Source: Ascarosepion bandense (taxonomy: Eukaryota; Mollusca; Cephalopoda; Sepiida; Sepiidae). From it: a DNA stretch of 64,000 nt. The stretch lies in assembly GCA_037127315.1 (NCBI GenBank), contig JBBBDQ010000442.1, forward strand, positions 1,267,501 through 1,331,500, written 5' to 3'. The first letter of the stretch is position 1. Each line of letters opens with the position of its first letter. The position numbers and the translations under genes are program-made. A model generated the notes under the pieces. It searched no databases, was not told the DNA's origin, and saw only the letters and a list, made by a program, of their open reading frames with translations. Positions 1 to 10,375 of this stretch are shown here, in pieces.

Positions 1-165
1 CGTCCACTCCACTCTCATCAGTATTCCCTTCCTTCTCTTACCCAATTCCTGACACCCCCTATAACCTGTCACTCTTTTCTCATAACTTTCCTCTTATGTA
101 ACCCTCTGCAAAACAGTGGCAGTAAAATGCTCTGCTTGGGGCGATATGGTTATAAAAAATGAAAG
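1..165 (+). mobile_element. LINE-J 3' untranslated tail, window-truncated
   Basis: The stretch matches the 3' ends of the other LINE-J copies in this window: a pyrimidine-rich segment, then the landmark 'gtggcagtaaaatgc...cttggggcgatatgg' and a short A-rich end. No coding part is visible because the window starts inside the element. It runs straight into a GATA tract. Confidence 0.7.
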
Positions 166-168
166 AAA

Positions 169-170
<2 letters not shown>

Positions 171-209
<39 letters not shown>

Positions 210-224
210 AAAGAAAACCGACTG

Positions 225-258
<34 letters not shown>
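171..258. repeat. (GATA)n microsatellite, two blocks
   Basis: GATA/TAGA units fill about 172-210 and 223-258, separated by a short imperfect stretch. The tract starts at the A-rich end of one LINE-J tail and is followed at once by another LINE-J tail. Confidence 0.95.
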
Positions 259-259
<1 letters not shown>

Positions 260-263
260 CAGC

Positions 264-466
264 TACAATCTCCAAGAATTTAAATGCAAAGTCAAGTCCT
301 CTCTCTCATGCTCCTTTCTCAGTCAACTCAGCTCTCATCAGTATTTCACCCTCCGCTTACCCACTTCCTGACACCCCTTGTAACCTGTCACTCTTTCTAA
401 TAACTTTCCTCCTATGTAACCTCCTGCACAACAGTGGCAGTAAAATGCCTTTCTTGGGGCAATACG

Positions 467-470
<4 letters not shown>
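264..470 (+). mobile_element. LINE-J 3' tail, second copy
   Basis: It begins with the decayed end of the reading frame (tacaatctccaagaattt, equivalent to YNLQEFK in the copy at 3.7 kb) and continues through the 3' UTR to the landmark 'cttggggcaatacga'. A (TA)n tract replaces the poly-A. Confidence 0.7.
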
Positions 471-525
<55 letters not shown>

Positions 526-665
526 TCCATAATGCTCAATTGGCGTGCGAGAGCGTAGTCATAATCTCTGTCGGCAGATAAATCTAGTAAGAGTGAAGTG
601 AAATAAAGCTTAACTATAAGTCTATTCACTGATTATGTTTTTATTACATGTATATAAACAATTTA

Positions 666-700
<35 letters not shown>
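471..700. repeat. (TA)n tracts flanking a short shared repeat
   Basis: Pure (TA)n occupies about 471-523 and 668-700. The part between is not unique: its right half (gaaataaagcttaactata onward) matches 4701-4775, and its left edge (gctcaattggcgtgcgagag) resembles the flank of SINE-A near 16090. Confidence 0.85.
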
Positions 701-706
<6 letters not shown>

Positions 707-725
707 TCTAAATATATATGTATAT

Positions 726-1360
726 ACTAGCAGTATAGTCCGGTGTTGCTCGGGTGTAATGAAAGCTTTATAACTAATCCATGGTCCTGGACCTCAGACT
801 CTTTGGACGTTGGCACGAAAGACTAAAAAGCAATACTTGCTTCCAGTTAAAGCGAAACCGTAGACTGAAAGAAAAATGAATGGATGTAAGTCAAATTTTG
901 ATTTCCTGGTATCGATATCAAAATAAGTTTTTTCGTCGTAAACTGAATTTTGAAGACTAAATAAGTCTTCTGAGTAAATGTTATCATGGCTGAGACTAAG
1001 AACTACAATTATACCTACTTAGAGCCAAAGCCGAAGCAAAAACTAAAATAAAAGGGCTGAAAAAAAAAATACAGACATACAGGCAGATAAACAGACACAC
1101 ACACAAGCATATTGCCTTTTATATATATATATATATATATATATGTATTATTGATTTTCTGCTCTATTATAAGAACTGCAACCTTGAAACTTCTGAATAT
1201 CGTTTCTTATGTTTTTGTCTATGAGTGTATGAAATTTGATTAAAATCGAAACACTCCTTCTATAACCCGATTTTTTCGATTATCGATTTTCGATATTTAT
1301 CGGAGGTACCTAGCTAAGAACACTCGCAGATGCTTATAGTACAACTGTGTAAATATTTTT
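726..1360 (-). mobile_element. Helitron-like (HLE) repeat
   Basis: Read on the minus strand, the repeat ends in a CCCG-loop-CGGG-type hairpin (degraded here) followed by CTAGT next to TA-rich sequence. The body matches 10020-10760 (opposite strand) and 49831-50432. It carries an internal (TA)n at 1119-1144 and a motif read as GGTTATAGAAGGAGTG... in the other copies. No protein is encoded. A hairpin close to a CTAGT end resembles Helitron/Helentron 3' ends, but that assignment is inference. Confidence 0.55.
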
Positions 1361-1366
1361 TAAAAA

Positions 1367-1367
<1 letters not shown>

Positions 1368-1443
<76 letters not shown>
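1368..1443. repeat. (CA)n then (TA)n microsatellite
   Basis: Pure CA repeat of about 68 bp with a short TA end. Confidence 0.97.
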
Positions 1444-1445
<2 letters not shown>

Positions 1446-1461
1446 ATATCCTACGTCTATG

Positions 1462-1502
1462 GCACGACTCGGAATTTCACGCGTTATGCAATCATCAGGT
1501 GC
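1462..1502 (-). ncRNA. candidate hammerhead ribozyme, type I-like
   Basis: On the minus strand the order is stem I strand GCAC (1502-1499), core CUGAUGA (1498-1492), stem II with a short loop, GAAA (1478-1475), a small stem III, the cleavage triplet GUC (1468-1466) and the complementary stem I strand GUGC (1465-1462). The core bases CUGANGA and GAAA and an NUH triplet are all present. Stem II is weak here (UGC/GCG with a wobble) but is a perfect UGCG/CGCA in the related copy at 7884. PLEs are known to carry small hammerheads. Self-cleavage is not shown by sequence alone. Confidence 0.6.
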
Positions 1503-1910
1503 ATATCTTACACTGATAATTTAATAGATTTGACTCGATTTTCATGGGAATTAAATCTTATAAACCTAAGTTGCTGCTTTTTTATAACAAGATGAAAACT
1601 TTAAATATAATAAGGTTACATGTAGATAAAAATTTCATATTTAAATTTAAGATTACATTTGAAATTAAAATAAAAACTATTACAAATAATAAAATGCAGG
1701 GAGAAGAAATTAAAGGGGCGTAAATCGTGAAACGTAAAAATTTCAATAATCAAATATTAAATGTACATAAAATATTAAAATGTAAAATAAAAATAGATAA
1801 AAATAAAATAAGATAAAAATGTAAATAAAGATTAAGAATTACAAAAGTAAAAGTTAGAAATAAAAATTTAAAATTAAATAATGTAGGAGCAAATATAAAA
1901 GGGGTTTAAT
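1503..1910. other. AT-rich stretch without a gene
   Basis: No coding signal. The first 90 bases are related, in inverted orientation, to about 7790-7883, so the hammerhead copy and its flank were duplicated together. The rest is A-rich low-complexity sequence. Confidence 0.6.
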
Positions 1911-1918
1911 TCATATTG

Positions 1919-1920
1919 GG

Positions 1921-1967
<47 letters not shown>

Positions 1968-2059
1968 AAAATAGCACCAACCAAAGAATGAAAGATTGAA
2001 AGAAAGGTAAAGAGAAAGAAAGAAAGAAACTATATCAGATATGAAGGTAAAGAGCCTGA

Positions 2060-2095
<36 letters not shown>

Positions 2096-2207
2096 AAAAT
2101 AGCACAAACCAAAGAATGAAAGATTGAAAGAAAGGTAAAGAGAAAGAAAGAAAGAAAGAAACTATATCAGATATGAAGGTAAAGAGCCTGAAAGAAAGAA
2201 AGAATGA

Positions 2208-2243
<36 letters not shown>

Positions 2244-2285
2244 AAAATAGCACCAACCAAAGAATGAAAGATTGAAAGAAAGGTA

Positions 2286-2329
<44 letters not shown>

Positions 2330-2330
2330 A
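1919..2330. repeat. compound (GAAA)n array with roughly 130-150-bp higher-order units
   Basis: GAAA runs alternate with a nonrepetitive insert 'aaatagcaccaaccaaagaa' that recurs near 1967, 2095 and 2246. The tetranucleotide tract has therefore been amplified in larger blocks. Reverse-strand open frames rich in FFLSF are translations of the repeat. Confidence 0.9.
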
Positions 2331-2654
2331 GCGAACGTCGAGAGGGATTTATATTAATCTGGGTCTAAGAATTTAGGTAAGTATTTTTTCTATGTCAGCA
2401 TGTGGTCATTAAATCATTTTATTATTAAGCAAATTTGGATTATTGATATGGTTTAAGATCACAAGTTTTTCTCAAAGGAAATTAACAACAAGAATAACCC
2501 AATTATGACCTGGAATATCGTAGCTAAATCCAAACCTTGCAATGGAAAAAGAGATAAATATAATCTATGAAAACTTGTCACCTGCGATGCACTCATTCAG
2601 ATAGAAGAGCTTCCTTCAAGTCATGAGAGGCTTCGACAATTTTTACATTAACGC
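2331..2654. other. no gene seen
   Basis: Ordinary AT-rich sequence. I recognise no repeat, RNA or reading frame in it. Confidence 0.5.
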
Positions 2655-2868
2655 AGATAGACTAATTGGAGTAGATGGACTAAACTATCGCCCGGTTCAC
2701 ACTCCACCCACGTCTATTGAACAGGTGAAGAGGCTCATCCCTTGTTCCCTGTTTAGGATGTGGTTTCCGGCTTTCTCTTTTCCGATCTTTTCACTATTAC
2801 GTAGCCCCCTGCACATCAGTGGCACTACTGCCTTGCTCGGGGTGATATGATTAAAATAAAAAAAAGAA
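2655..2868 (+). mobile_element. non-LTR retrotransposon 3' end, related to LINE-J
   Basis: The end 'ccccctgcacatcagtggca' followed by 'ccttgctcggggtgatatga' and an A-rich tail is the LINE-J terminus. Its upstream part (cgcccggttcacactccacc) matches only the minus-strand copy at 21753-21960, so these two form a subfamily with a different 3' UTR. Confidence 0.7.
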
Positions 2869-2990
2869 TGTCTGTAAGCTGGACAATCCCGTACAATCCC
2901 TAGAGTAACAGTCATTTAAAGCGGTACAAAGACTTAATTTAGAAAAATTAAATTTTTGGCTGCTTTGACCCACAATTGCTCAATAAATAA

Positions 2991-3530
2991 TTGGGAAAAT
3001 CTCTTTCCAGTCGCCCTGTATGCCATCCGATCGTTATTGCGTGCGGCAACCAATGCCACCCCACACGAAAGATTTCTACCTTTTCAGCGACGGAAATCGA
3101 CTGGGACTTCACTTCCCTCTTGTCTCTCTTAACCAGGTACGGTTCTCCTGAGACACCATATTCACTACACCAAACATGACCCTTGGTAGATATAAACCCT
3201 CAATACGCACTTGTGTGACATCCAGATGAAAGGCAAGCTACCGACTCTCTCAGAGATCTGGCTCCTGTCAGGAATGTACCAGAACCAAAAACCACTCTTG
3301 AGAAAAGAACAGATCCCCCTGACAATGAAACCCAACGGGGAGATACATTACCCTCGGATGATGACACAGCTTCCGTTGCGTCTCCGTCAGACCTTTCAGA
3401 GGAATCAACATCTGAAGTCCCGACAACGTAAAAATACGTTCGATACCCCAGAAGCGTGTCTATTCAGAAACAGATCCTGATGGACTATTCGGACACAGAG
3501 CGGCCTCATCCACAAAAAAAAAAAAAAAAG
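2991..3530 (+). pseudogene. possible decayed retroelement ORF1
   Basis: One reading frame (codons starting at 2991) stays protein-like across three stops. It has a Ser/Thr-rich start, an acidic segment reading SDDDTASVASPSDLSEESTS near 3355-3415, and a basic Lys run at the A-tract 3513-3530. An acidic then basic low-complexity protein beside A-rich DNA and a LINE would fit an ORF1-type protein, but I recognise no domain. It could be chance. Confidence 0.25.
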
Positions 3531-3616
3531 GATGAACTATTTCAGTTCAAGGACTAACGGGCGAGCTCGAAATGAGATGTCTCCCAGACTAAATAATTCA
3601 ATGCAAGACCGTGAAC

Positions 3617-4550
3617 TTTTTTTTTTTTAATCATTTCACCCCAAGCAAGGATGTACATAGGAAGAGTGTTTAACAGAATGGGAGCAGGTTAGTGTGTTAG
3701 GAGGTGTCTATTGACCTTACATTTAAACTCCTGGAGATTGTAGCCGTCGGGGAAGCAATCGTGTGGAAGGGAATTCCACAGTCGGGAAGTGCGAGGAAAG
3801 AAACTGTTGGAGTAGAAGTTGCGGTTGAATTTTATCGGTTTCACTGTAAAAGGGTGGGGTCTAGTTGCCAATCTAGTATCTCGTGCAAATTCGTATTTAG
3901 GGGGCACCAGTGATCTAAGTTCATCGGAGCAGAAGCCGTGAAAGTATTTATAGAAGAGACACAGGGAAGCCACGTCGCGCCGGTGGGAGAGAGACTGCAG
4001 GCGGTCTGCCAAGTCGGTATCTATCACATTACAGACCCTCCTCTGAACCTTATCGAGAAGCCCGAGGAGAACAGCAGGGGCACCCGACCAGATATGGCAG
4101 CAGTATTCAATGCACGGGCGTATGGTAGATTTATATATGTGCAGGATAGATTTAGACGGAAAAAACTTCCGGGCCCTACACAGAGAACCGACTTTCATAG
4201 CAGCGGATTTAGCAATGGATTCGATATAGTCTTTCCATTTGAGGTTCGCTGAAAGTGTGAGACCAAGGAGGCGTAGTATTTTACTCTCTGGGAGGCAAGC
4301 CTGGTCCATGCTAATGGGAGGTAGGTGAGATTGTCGATGATGGTTAATTGAGAGTAGCTTCGTTTTAGAAGCATTAAAATTTACTAGCCATTTCTTACCC
4401 CAGTCCACTATGGAGTGGAGGTCTTTTTCAATCTCGGCTGCGAGGTTAGCTTTGACGCCTACACCAGATTTTTGTAGGAGGCGAGAGTAAACTGTGGTGT
4501 CATCGGCGTACAATCCTACTTGGGCTCTTATGGAATCAGACCCAGATGTT
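3617..4550 (-). pseudogene. LINE-J: C-terminal half of reverse transcriptase plus 3' UTR
   Basis: The open frame 4513-3689 (274 codons) starts with the reverse-transcriptase catalytic box YADDTT at residues 2-7. It continues through the thumb-like segment NFNASKTKLLSINHHRQ, the LRLLGLTLSANLKWKDYIES block and IYKSTIRPCIEYCCHIWSGA, and ends in FKCKVNRHLLTH. The element uses its DNA strand for target-primed copying, but this copy lacks the endonuclease and N-terminal fingers. The 3' UTR follows to a poly-T (minus-strand poly-A) at 3617-3628. The 5' end is abrupt near 4550, typical of 5' truncation. It is the cleanest LINE-J copy in the window. Confidence 0.9.
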
Positions 4551-4785
4551 CACAAAGAACTTACAAAGAGTCCAGACATTTAAAGGGTTTTCTCCTTGAT
4601 GAGTAAAGAAATACGTAGAGGAGAACGTACTAATAATTCCACCTAGTTATTCCCCTTGAAAGCCGAGGAGGTTTAAAAGCACTCTGTAACATCTGGAAAG
4701 TGCAATAAAGCTTAACCATAATTCTATTCTCTGGTTCCGTTTTTACGACATGCATAGAAACAATTTAATATTTATATACACAAAC
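4551..4785. other. short unassigned stretch with shared repeat
   Basis: No gene. The part at 4701-4775 is shared with 597-670. Confidence 0.5.
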
Positions 4786-5337
4786 GGCCATAGTTATTAG
4801 GCTAACCCAGTTTTTTAAAAAAATGATGTATTTCATACTACTTTTAGTAATAGTCAATAATAAATATGTATTTTCCTTGTTGGTTGCGAGGGGAGGTAAT
4901 TTAATAATTTCTGTATGTGGACAGCAATCCCTCTTTTATACATATTTTATTAAAGACGACTGACAATGTTCAGCTGTCATTTTCTTTGTTGGCTGATGTA
5001 ATATACACTATCGACCATAATTATTAGGCCACCCCAGTGTTTTAAAAAAAATATGCATTTCATACTATTTTTAGTATTTATTGCCAAGTGGATAATTCTA
5101 AATGAAAATAGAGTGGTTCTTTTGTTAATACTGCACAATAATATGTGCATCAAATGAACTGTTCTGGTGTCCAGTTTTTGTGCTCTCTTCCCTATGCTAG
5201 TCTCTTCTTCTTATTGGCTGGCCGAAGCAAAGGCTTCCTGGCTGCTTTGTAAAATTTTTGAAAGTAATAATAACAAAAGAACCATTCTATTTTCATTTAG
5301 AATTATCCACTGGGCAATAAATACTAAAATTAGTATG

Positions 5338-5340
<3 letters not shown>
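4786..5340. mobile_element. Tc1-like termini and a MITE with about 75-bp inverted arms
   Basis: Two left ends with 'ttattaggc(t/c)a(a/c)cccag' lie at about 4797 and 5028; this motif is typical of Tc1-family termini. The second is followed by an arm (about 5052-5130) whose reverse complement is at about 5263-5340, enclosing about 130 bp. No transposase is encoded, so it would be non-autonomous. The outer right end is lost into a (CA)n tract. Confidence 0.6.

Positions 5341-5417
<77 letters not shown>
5341..5417. repeat. (CA)n(TA)n microsatellite
   Basis: About 48 bp of CA followed by TA. It creates spurious HTHT and CVCV frames on both strands. Confidence 0.97.
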
Positions 5418-5419
<2 letters not shown>

Positions 5420-5702
5420 AATAACTCTGGAAGATTGGTAGACTTTGAAAAGCAGTAGCTACTCTGGTATCTACGCATCGTTCATTCAGCAATGAATTAG
5501 AGCACTCTTAGCTATTGGGCGCGTATAATGATAATATACACGCCAAAAAGTCTGCCGAGCGCCCGTAGCTCAGAGGTAGAATCGCCGACTGACGCCAATT
5601 CGGTCGGGTTTCAATTCTGGGTAAAAAGCAATCGGCTGCCTAACCGTACTGATGAGCTGTGATACAGCGGAACAGATCTGTCTGCGGATGACTATGAATA
5701 TA
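5420..5702 (+). mobile_element. SINE-A (tRNA-derived) with 5' extension
   Basis: A polymerase III A-box-like 'gtagctcagaggtagaat' lies near 5565 and a B-box-like 'cgggtttcaattc' near 5607, followed by the family body 'ctgatgagctgtgatacagc' and the end 'gcggatgacta'. The preceding 140 bp (from 'aactctggaagattgg') recur before the copies at 18655, 15803 (minus) and 32430, so the transposed unit is longer than the tRNA part. Each copy abuts TA-rich sequence. Confidence 0.75.
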
Positions 5703-5875
5703 TATATAACAATTTTCAACATGGAAAATGCGAAAATCTTCAATAAAGTTGGATTTTTTATGCAAAATATAGTGGGTCGCACAATAAGAGGTAACTTTTT
5801 TCTAAGAGATTTAAAATCATGCGTTTTCAGTAACTGGTTTTATTATTTTATATATGGGTATTGAGTAAAAGGATC

Positions 5876-6178
5876 TGCGTTGTGGTGCATTGGATATCGG
5901 CTCGGAACGAGAGATCGGGGAGCCGAGTTCGAATTCCAGCCAAATTCATTGCAGTCACTTACGCGCAAATACCCTTGGGAAGGTATTAATCCGTCTCTTC
6001 CTTCCAGTTATGGGTTAAATAACAGGACAGATTGGGTTCTATAGCCTTGGTCGGCAACCAGTCTACCGCAGAAAGCAATGGCAACCTACTGCGGGATAAT
6101 CTTGTGCCTAGTCAGTCATGTCTCTTTCGAGACATGATCGCCCAAGCGTGTATCACGTATGGCACTTAACTGACTGAA
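5876..6178 (+). mobile_element. SINE-B, full length
   Basis: The tRNA-like head has an A-box-like 'tggtgcattggatatcgg' and a B-box 'gagttcgaattcc'. It is followed by a conserved body, 'ggtcggcaaccagtctaccg' through 'ctactgcgggataatctt', and the 3' end 'gtatggcacttaactgactg', about 300 bp in all. It is the reference copy for about 14 others here. The conserved body may be one of the known SINE central domains, which only an alignment could decide. Confidence 0.8.
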
Positions 6179-6221
6179 TATAATAGTTGGAAACATAATT
6201 AAAACTTATACTGAGCATAAA

Positions 6222-6270
6222 GTGGGGGATCAGTTTTCTATTGTTATGAAGTAATAAACTGATCCCCCAC
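6222..6270. repeat. 15-bp-arm hairpin linked to SINE-B
   Basis: Perfect arms gtgggggatcagttt (6222-6236) and aaactgatcccccac (6256-6270) enclose 19 nt. The same hairpin sits between SINE-B copies at 38199, 53289, 53536, 55229 and 55472. Confidence 0.85.
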
Positions 6271-6295
6271 TAATTACTACTTAATAATATGCTAC

Positions 6296-6482
6296 ATCTC
6301 TTCCCCCTCTAGCTATGAGTCAAATAACAGAACAGATTGGTTTTATAGCCTTGGTCGGCAACCATTCTACTGCAGAAAGCAATGGCAACCTACTGCGGGA
6401 TAATCTTCTGCCTAGTCAGTCATGTCTCTTTCGGGACATGATCGCCCAAGCGTGTATCACGTATGGCACTTTACTGACTGAT
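6296..6482 (+). mobile_element. SINE-B 3' half, tandem partner of the copy at 5876
   Basis: It contains the SINE-B body and 3' end but no tRNA-like head, starting just after the hairpin. Together 5876-6482 forms SINE-B, hairpin, SINE-B. Confidence 0.8.
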
Positions 6483-6654
6483 TGAGTAAAAATGACGCTT
6501 AAGTATCAAAATCTATGAGATTGATATATAAAAACAACATCATTTTTTTTTTTACAAATTATGTTGTTTACGTTATGATAGGAAGCTGAGTAGATTTGTA
6601 TATTTTGAGAATTTGATAAAAGACTTGCACCGTGTTCATCTTATTCAACTTCGT

Positions 6655-6850
6655 GGACGACCGGTCTCAAACGCATTATTTTTTTTTAACGGTTTCTCCT
6701 GTCCAGAGGGATGCAGGTTCGAATCCTGTCGGAGAGCCCATATTTTACTTTTTATTTATCGAATATTCAAGCCGGCAAACGAAAATAGATAAATTAACTG
6801 TTTAATACATAAACAGAGCGTCTACTTAAATATGGGTATCCACCAAGAAT
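6655..6850 (+). mobile_element. SINE-C fragment
   Basis: A B-box-like 'ggttcgaatcctgtcgg' lies at about 6716, followed by a tail ending 'gcgtctacttaaatatgggt'. Tail copies recur at 18848-18985 and 36485-36535, and a related minus-strand piece lies near 46300. A tRNA-derived SINE is the best reading. The A-box region is not clear. Confidence 0.45.
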
Positions 6851-7076
6851 AATATTAAAGTAAAAAAGTATTACGTAATAATATTCATTACTTCTTTACA
6901 ATATGATTATATTGAGCCATTTATTGTTTTAGACGCAGTTGTGGTAAATTTCATATTGAGTTGATATCGAACTATTTTCAGTAGTTTGGCGTATCCCAGC
7001 CTGGGTGCACCCTCTCCCCTCGCACTCAATTTTTTTTTTTATCTAACATTTTTGTTACTTCAAACATTATTACACA

Positions 7077-7384
7077 ATGCACACACACACACAAACACAC
7101 ACAATGCACACACACACACAATGCACACACAAACACACACACACAATGCACACACAAACACACACACAATGCACACACAAACACACACAATGCACACACA
7201 AACACAATGCACGCACACACACAATGCACACACAAACACACACACACAATGCACACACACACAATGCACACACACATATACAATGCACACACGCACACAC
7301 ACACATACAATGCACACACACACATACAATGCACACACGCACACACACACACATACAATGCACACACACACACACACACACACT
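7077..7384. repeat. (CA)n array with interspersed AATGCA
   Basis: About 300 bp of CA repeats regularly broken by 'caatgcac'. All frames here (MHTHTQ on plus, CVCVHC on minus) are translated repeat. Confidence 0.97.
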
Positions 7385-7385
7385 T

Positions 7386-7883
7386 GTGTGAGTATCCATT
7401 AATTCATTATATATATAATTTTTTTTTAAAAAGACATAAGTTACATTTATCTTCTTTTCCGTTGTAAGATTTGCTTTTAGCGACAATATTCCAGGTAATA
7501 ATTTAGTTGTTGTTTTTTCATTTCAAATAATATATAGATAAAGCGGTGGAATGGATACGAGCTCCATAAAAAAATTTTGGCAGTGGCAATTAGTTGCAAT
7601 TATATATATATATCAGTAATAAGTAAAATAAAATACATCTTTGGTAATGGCTAAAATTCTGACACTTTGAAAAATAAAACATTCGGACAATTTTATATAA
7701 TTTATATTCTGAAAAGAAAAATTATAAGATCACATGAAATTTTTATATTAAACCATTATTGTTTGCTTTATTTAAATTTTGAATCTTGTTTTTAATAAAG
7801 CAGTAACTTAAATTTATAAGATTTAATTCCCATGAACATCGAGTAAACTTAAATTCTAATCTATTAAACTGTTAGTTTAAAAT
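7386..7883. other. AT-rich stretch without a gene
   Basis: No coding sequence. The last 90 bases are the inverted counterpart of 1503-1595, belonging to the flank of the hammerhead fossil that follows. Confidence 0.55.
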
Positions 7884-7920
7884 ATGATGATTGCGTAACG
7901 CATGAAACTCGGAGTCTGCC
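7884..7920 (+). ncRNA. hammerhead ribozyme fossil, sister of 1462-1502
   Basis: It reads AUGAUGA (consensus CUGAUGA with the first C lost), stem II UGCG-UAA-CGCA, GAAA, stem III ACU-CGG-AGU and the cleavage triplet GUC. Stems II and III are perfect, but stem I no longer pairs and C3 is changed, so it is probably inactive. Confidence 0.5.
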
Positions 7921-7943
7921 ATAGACGCAGGACAATATGTATA

Positions 7944-7948
<5 letters not shown>

Positions 7949-7996
<48 letters not shown>
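7949..7996. repeat. (TA)n microsatellite
   Basis: Pure TA repeat. Confidence 0.97.
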
Positions 7997-7998
<2 letters not shown>

Positions 7999-8467
7999 AT
8001 GATGTAATGCAATATACAAACAAAGAAGGTTTCTGAGAAGCAATGGAATCTATTGTAACGAATGTTAAAACCGAAAGAGTAAAAAAGTTAGTGAAACCAA
8101 TGCATGAAAAACAGATGAAGGTTATAGAATGTGCAGCAGCCCATAGTCACATTTAAAATAATAATTTCCAGTAGTAGGTAAAGTTTAATAAATAAAATAG
8201 CTTATCATCTCCTTAACACGTCATTAATCTTAACACTGGTATTCTTTAAGGACCAGTCAGTCAGCTGCGTTTGTTTCTGAAACCACGTACTTGGATAAGC
8301 AAAACAAAAGATCAAAGAACCTGTGGCAATGCGAAAGACAATCCTGTACACATTCATTGCATTCTCAATATAAACCCAGGCAAATGGGCTTCGTCATTTC
8401 TCTCAACCATTTCACCAGAAAGCGGGGCAGGCTGATCGACTCTAACCACCAATCAGGGTGACTGTGT
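7997..8467. other. no gene seen
   Basis: Mixed AT-rich sequence without a recognisable frame or repeat. Confidence 0.5.
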
Positions 8468-8768
8468 CAGTCAGTTAAGTGCCATGCGCGATACACGCTT
8501 TGGGCGATCATGTCTCGAAAGACTTCTGACTGGGCAGAAGATTATCCCTCAGTAGATTGCCATTGCTTTCTGCGGTAGACTGGTTGCCGACCAAGGCTAT
8601 AGAACCCAAACTGTCCTATTATTTAACCCATAACTGGAGGGAAGAGACGGATTAATACCTTTCCCAAGGGTATTTGCGCGTAAGTGAATGCAAGGAATTC
8701 AACTGGAATTCGAACTCGGTTCCCCGATTTCTTGTTCCGAGCCGATTTCCACTGCGCCACAACGCACA
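8468..8768 (-). mobile_element. SINE-B, full length
   Basis: Reverse complement of the 5876 copy over its full length, from 'cagtcagttaagtgccat' (3' end) to 'ccacaacgcacatcc' (5' end, tRNA-like head). Confidence 0.8.
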
Positions 8769-9010
8769 TCCGGTGACTGTGTACTAAAAAGAAAAAGGGG
8801 TCTCTTTCTCTATATCTCTCTTTCTTGCTCTCTCTTTCTTCTCTCTTTCTTTATTTCAATGTATCCCGAAATACTAACTCTTATCTCACAAGACGGACAC
8901 AAGTTTGTCTAAAAGAAAAAAAGCCTGCCACAACAACAATGGCCAAGCTTACACTAATTTTCAATGCAAAAACAAACATTGAGTTCCAACTCTCTACAAA
9001 TTTATTCAGG

Positions 9011-9152
9011 TATACAGTGTAATAAGAGAGTTGTCAGGACCGGATAAAAGTTATCTTATATCCGAGTTTCTCTTATATCAGGCTATTTTATATAAATTAC
9101 CACATGCTCTAATTTGGGAAATCTCTCTTATATCCGGGTTATACTGTATAAA
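9011..9152. mobile_element. pogo/Tigger-like MITE
   Basis: The termini 'tatacagtgtaataagag' and 'ccgggttatactgtata' are imperfect inverted repeats. The inner motif 'cttatatccgggtt' is repeated in both orientations. About 140 bp and no coding capacity. A related copy lies at 11112-11281. Confidence 0.55.
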
Positions 9153-9252
9153 ATCCTTTGTCCATTAAATATAGATTTCTGTGGCCTATATCTGTTAAAT
9201 TCACGCGATATTTTTACAGTATACTGAGGTTGCTTAACTTTGCCCAAGAATC

Positions 9253-9970
9253 AATACTCTTCTTCTTTTATGTGCCCTGTCCGTTCAGGACGTAGGCGAT
9301 CATGGCTTTCCACGTTCCCCTATCCCTGGTCGCTCTGAGCATGTCTTCTGTTACACCATACAATTCCTCGTTCCGTCATCTACCTGATTAGGTGCTTCAA
9401 ATATATTATCCGCTGCTTTTCCCTGTCTCTTTTTCTCTCTATCTGGCCTGTTAGTATCAGATTCTCCAAGCCCTCCTTCCTCATTGCGTGTTCCAGGAAC
9501 TTCAGCTGTCGCTTCCTGATGCTCAGAATTAATTTCCTTTTTGTTTCCATCATTTCCAAGACCTCATCATTGTTCACATGCTCGATCCATGATATTCGCA
9601 GCATCCTTCTGTAGAACCATATTTCAGTTACTTCAAGTTTTTCTTTCATCTTTGATTATATTGTCCAGCATTCACTGCCATATTGAAGGACGGACATCAC
9701 GTAGCAATCCAGTACTCTCTTCCTTGTTTCTAGCGAAATTGTCCTGTTTCTTAATACCTTACTCAACTTCTGGAATGCTTCCTTCGCCATGCCAATTCGC
9801 CTTCGGATCTCTGTGTCGCACTTTCCGTCTTCTGTTATAGCACTTCCCAGGTATTTAAATTTTTGTACCTGCTTCATTCTAGTATCCCCGACCTGTATTT
9901 TGTATAATGGGCTGTCATTATGTTGCGTAAAAGATCCCTTATGCTTGTATGTAATAAATAGAAAAAACAA
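9253..9970 (-). pseudogene. LINE-E: C-terminal part of reverse transcriptase
   Basis: Two minus-strand frames (9970-9656 and 9649-9380) are one protein broken by a stop near 9655. Recognisable blocks are VQKFKYLGSAITEDGKCDTE, then RRRIGMAKEAFQKLSKVL, YGSECWTI, FYRRMLRISWIEHVNNDEVL and KRQLKFLEHAMRKEGLENLI. This C-terminal domain follows the polymerase in a widespread animal non-LTR family. The catalytic YADD box is absent, so the copy is 5' truncated. The extreme 3' end (9253-9330) matches 63080-63165. Confidence 0.85.
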
Positions 9971-10019
9971 AAAAAAAACAAAAAACGGTGTAAGTAAACT
10001 AGTAGAATTCTTGAATATA

Positions 10020-10331
10020 TCTAAACTTATTTGTAAATGGAACTTTGTCTGTGTGTTTGTGTGTGGGTCTGTGTGTGTTTGTCCCTTACCTATAGACTCC
10101 GAAACGGCTGAACCGATTTTCTTGAAAATTTATATAGCGTCTGCGAGTGTATTTAGCTAGGTTTTGTGTCCAGGTAGCCCCGATAAATATCGAAAATCGA
10201 TAATCGAAAAAATCGAGTTATAGAAGGAGTGATCCGATTTTAATCAAATTTGATACACTCATAGACAAAGACATAAGAAACGATATTCAGAAGTTTCAAT
10301 GTTGCAGTTCTTACAATAGTACAGTAAATCG

Positions 10332-10375
<44 letters not shown>

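Noticed and set aside
1911..2105. Phe/Leu/Ser-rich membrane-like peptide
   Set aside because: Translation of (GAAA)n on the reverse strand.
5557..5630. Functional tRNA gene
   Set aside because: A- and B-box-like motifs are present, but the arms do not fold into a full cloverleaf and the sequence recurs as SINE-A.
7026..7486. Cys/Val- and His/Thr-rich proteins
   Set aside because: Translations of (CA)n on the two strands.
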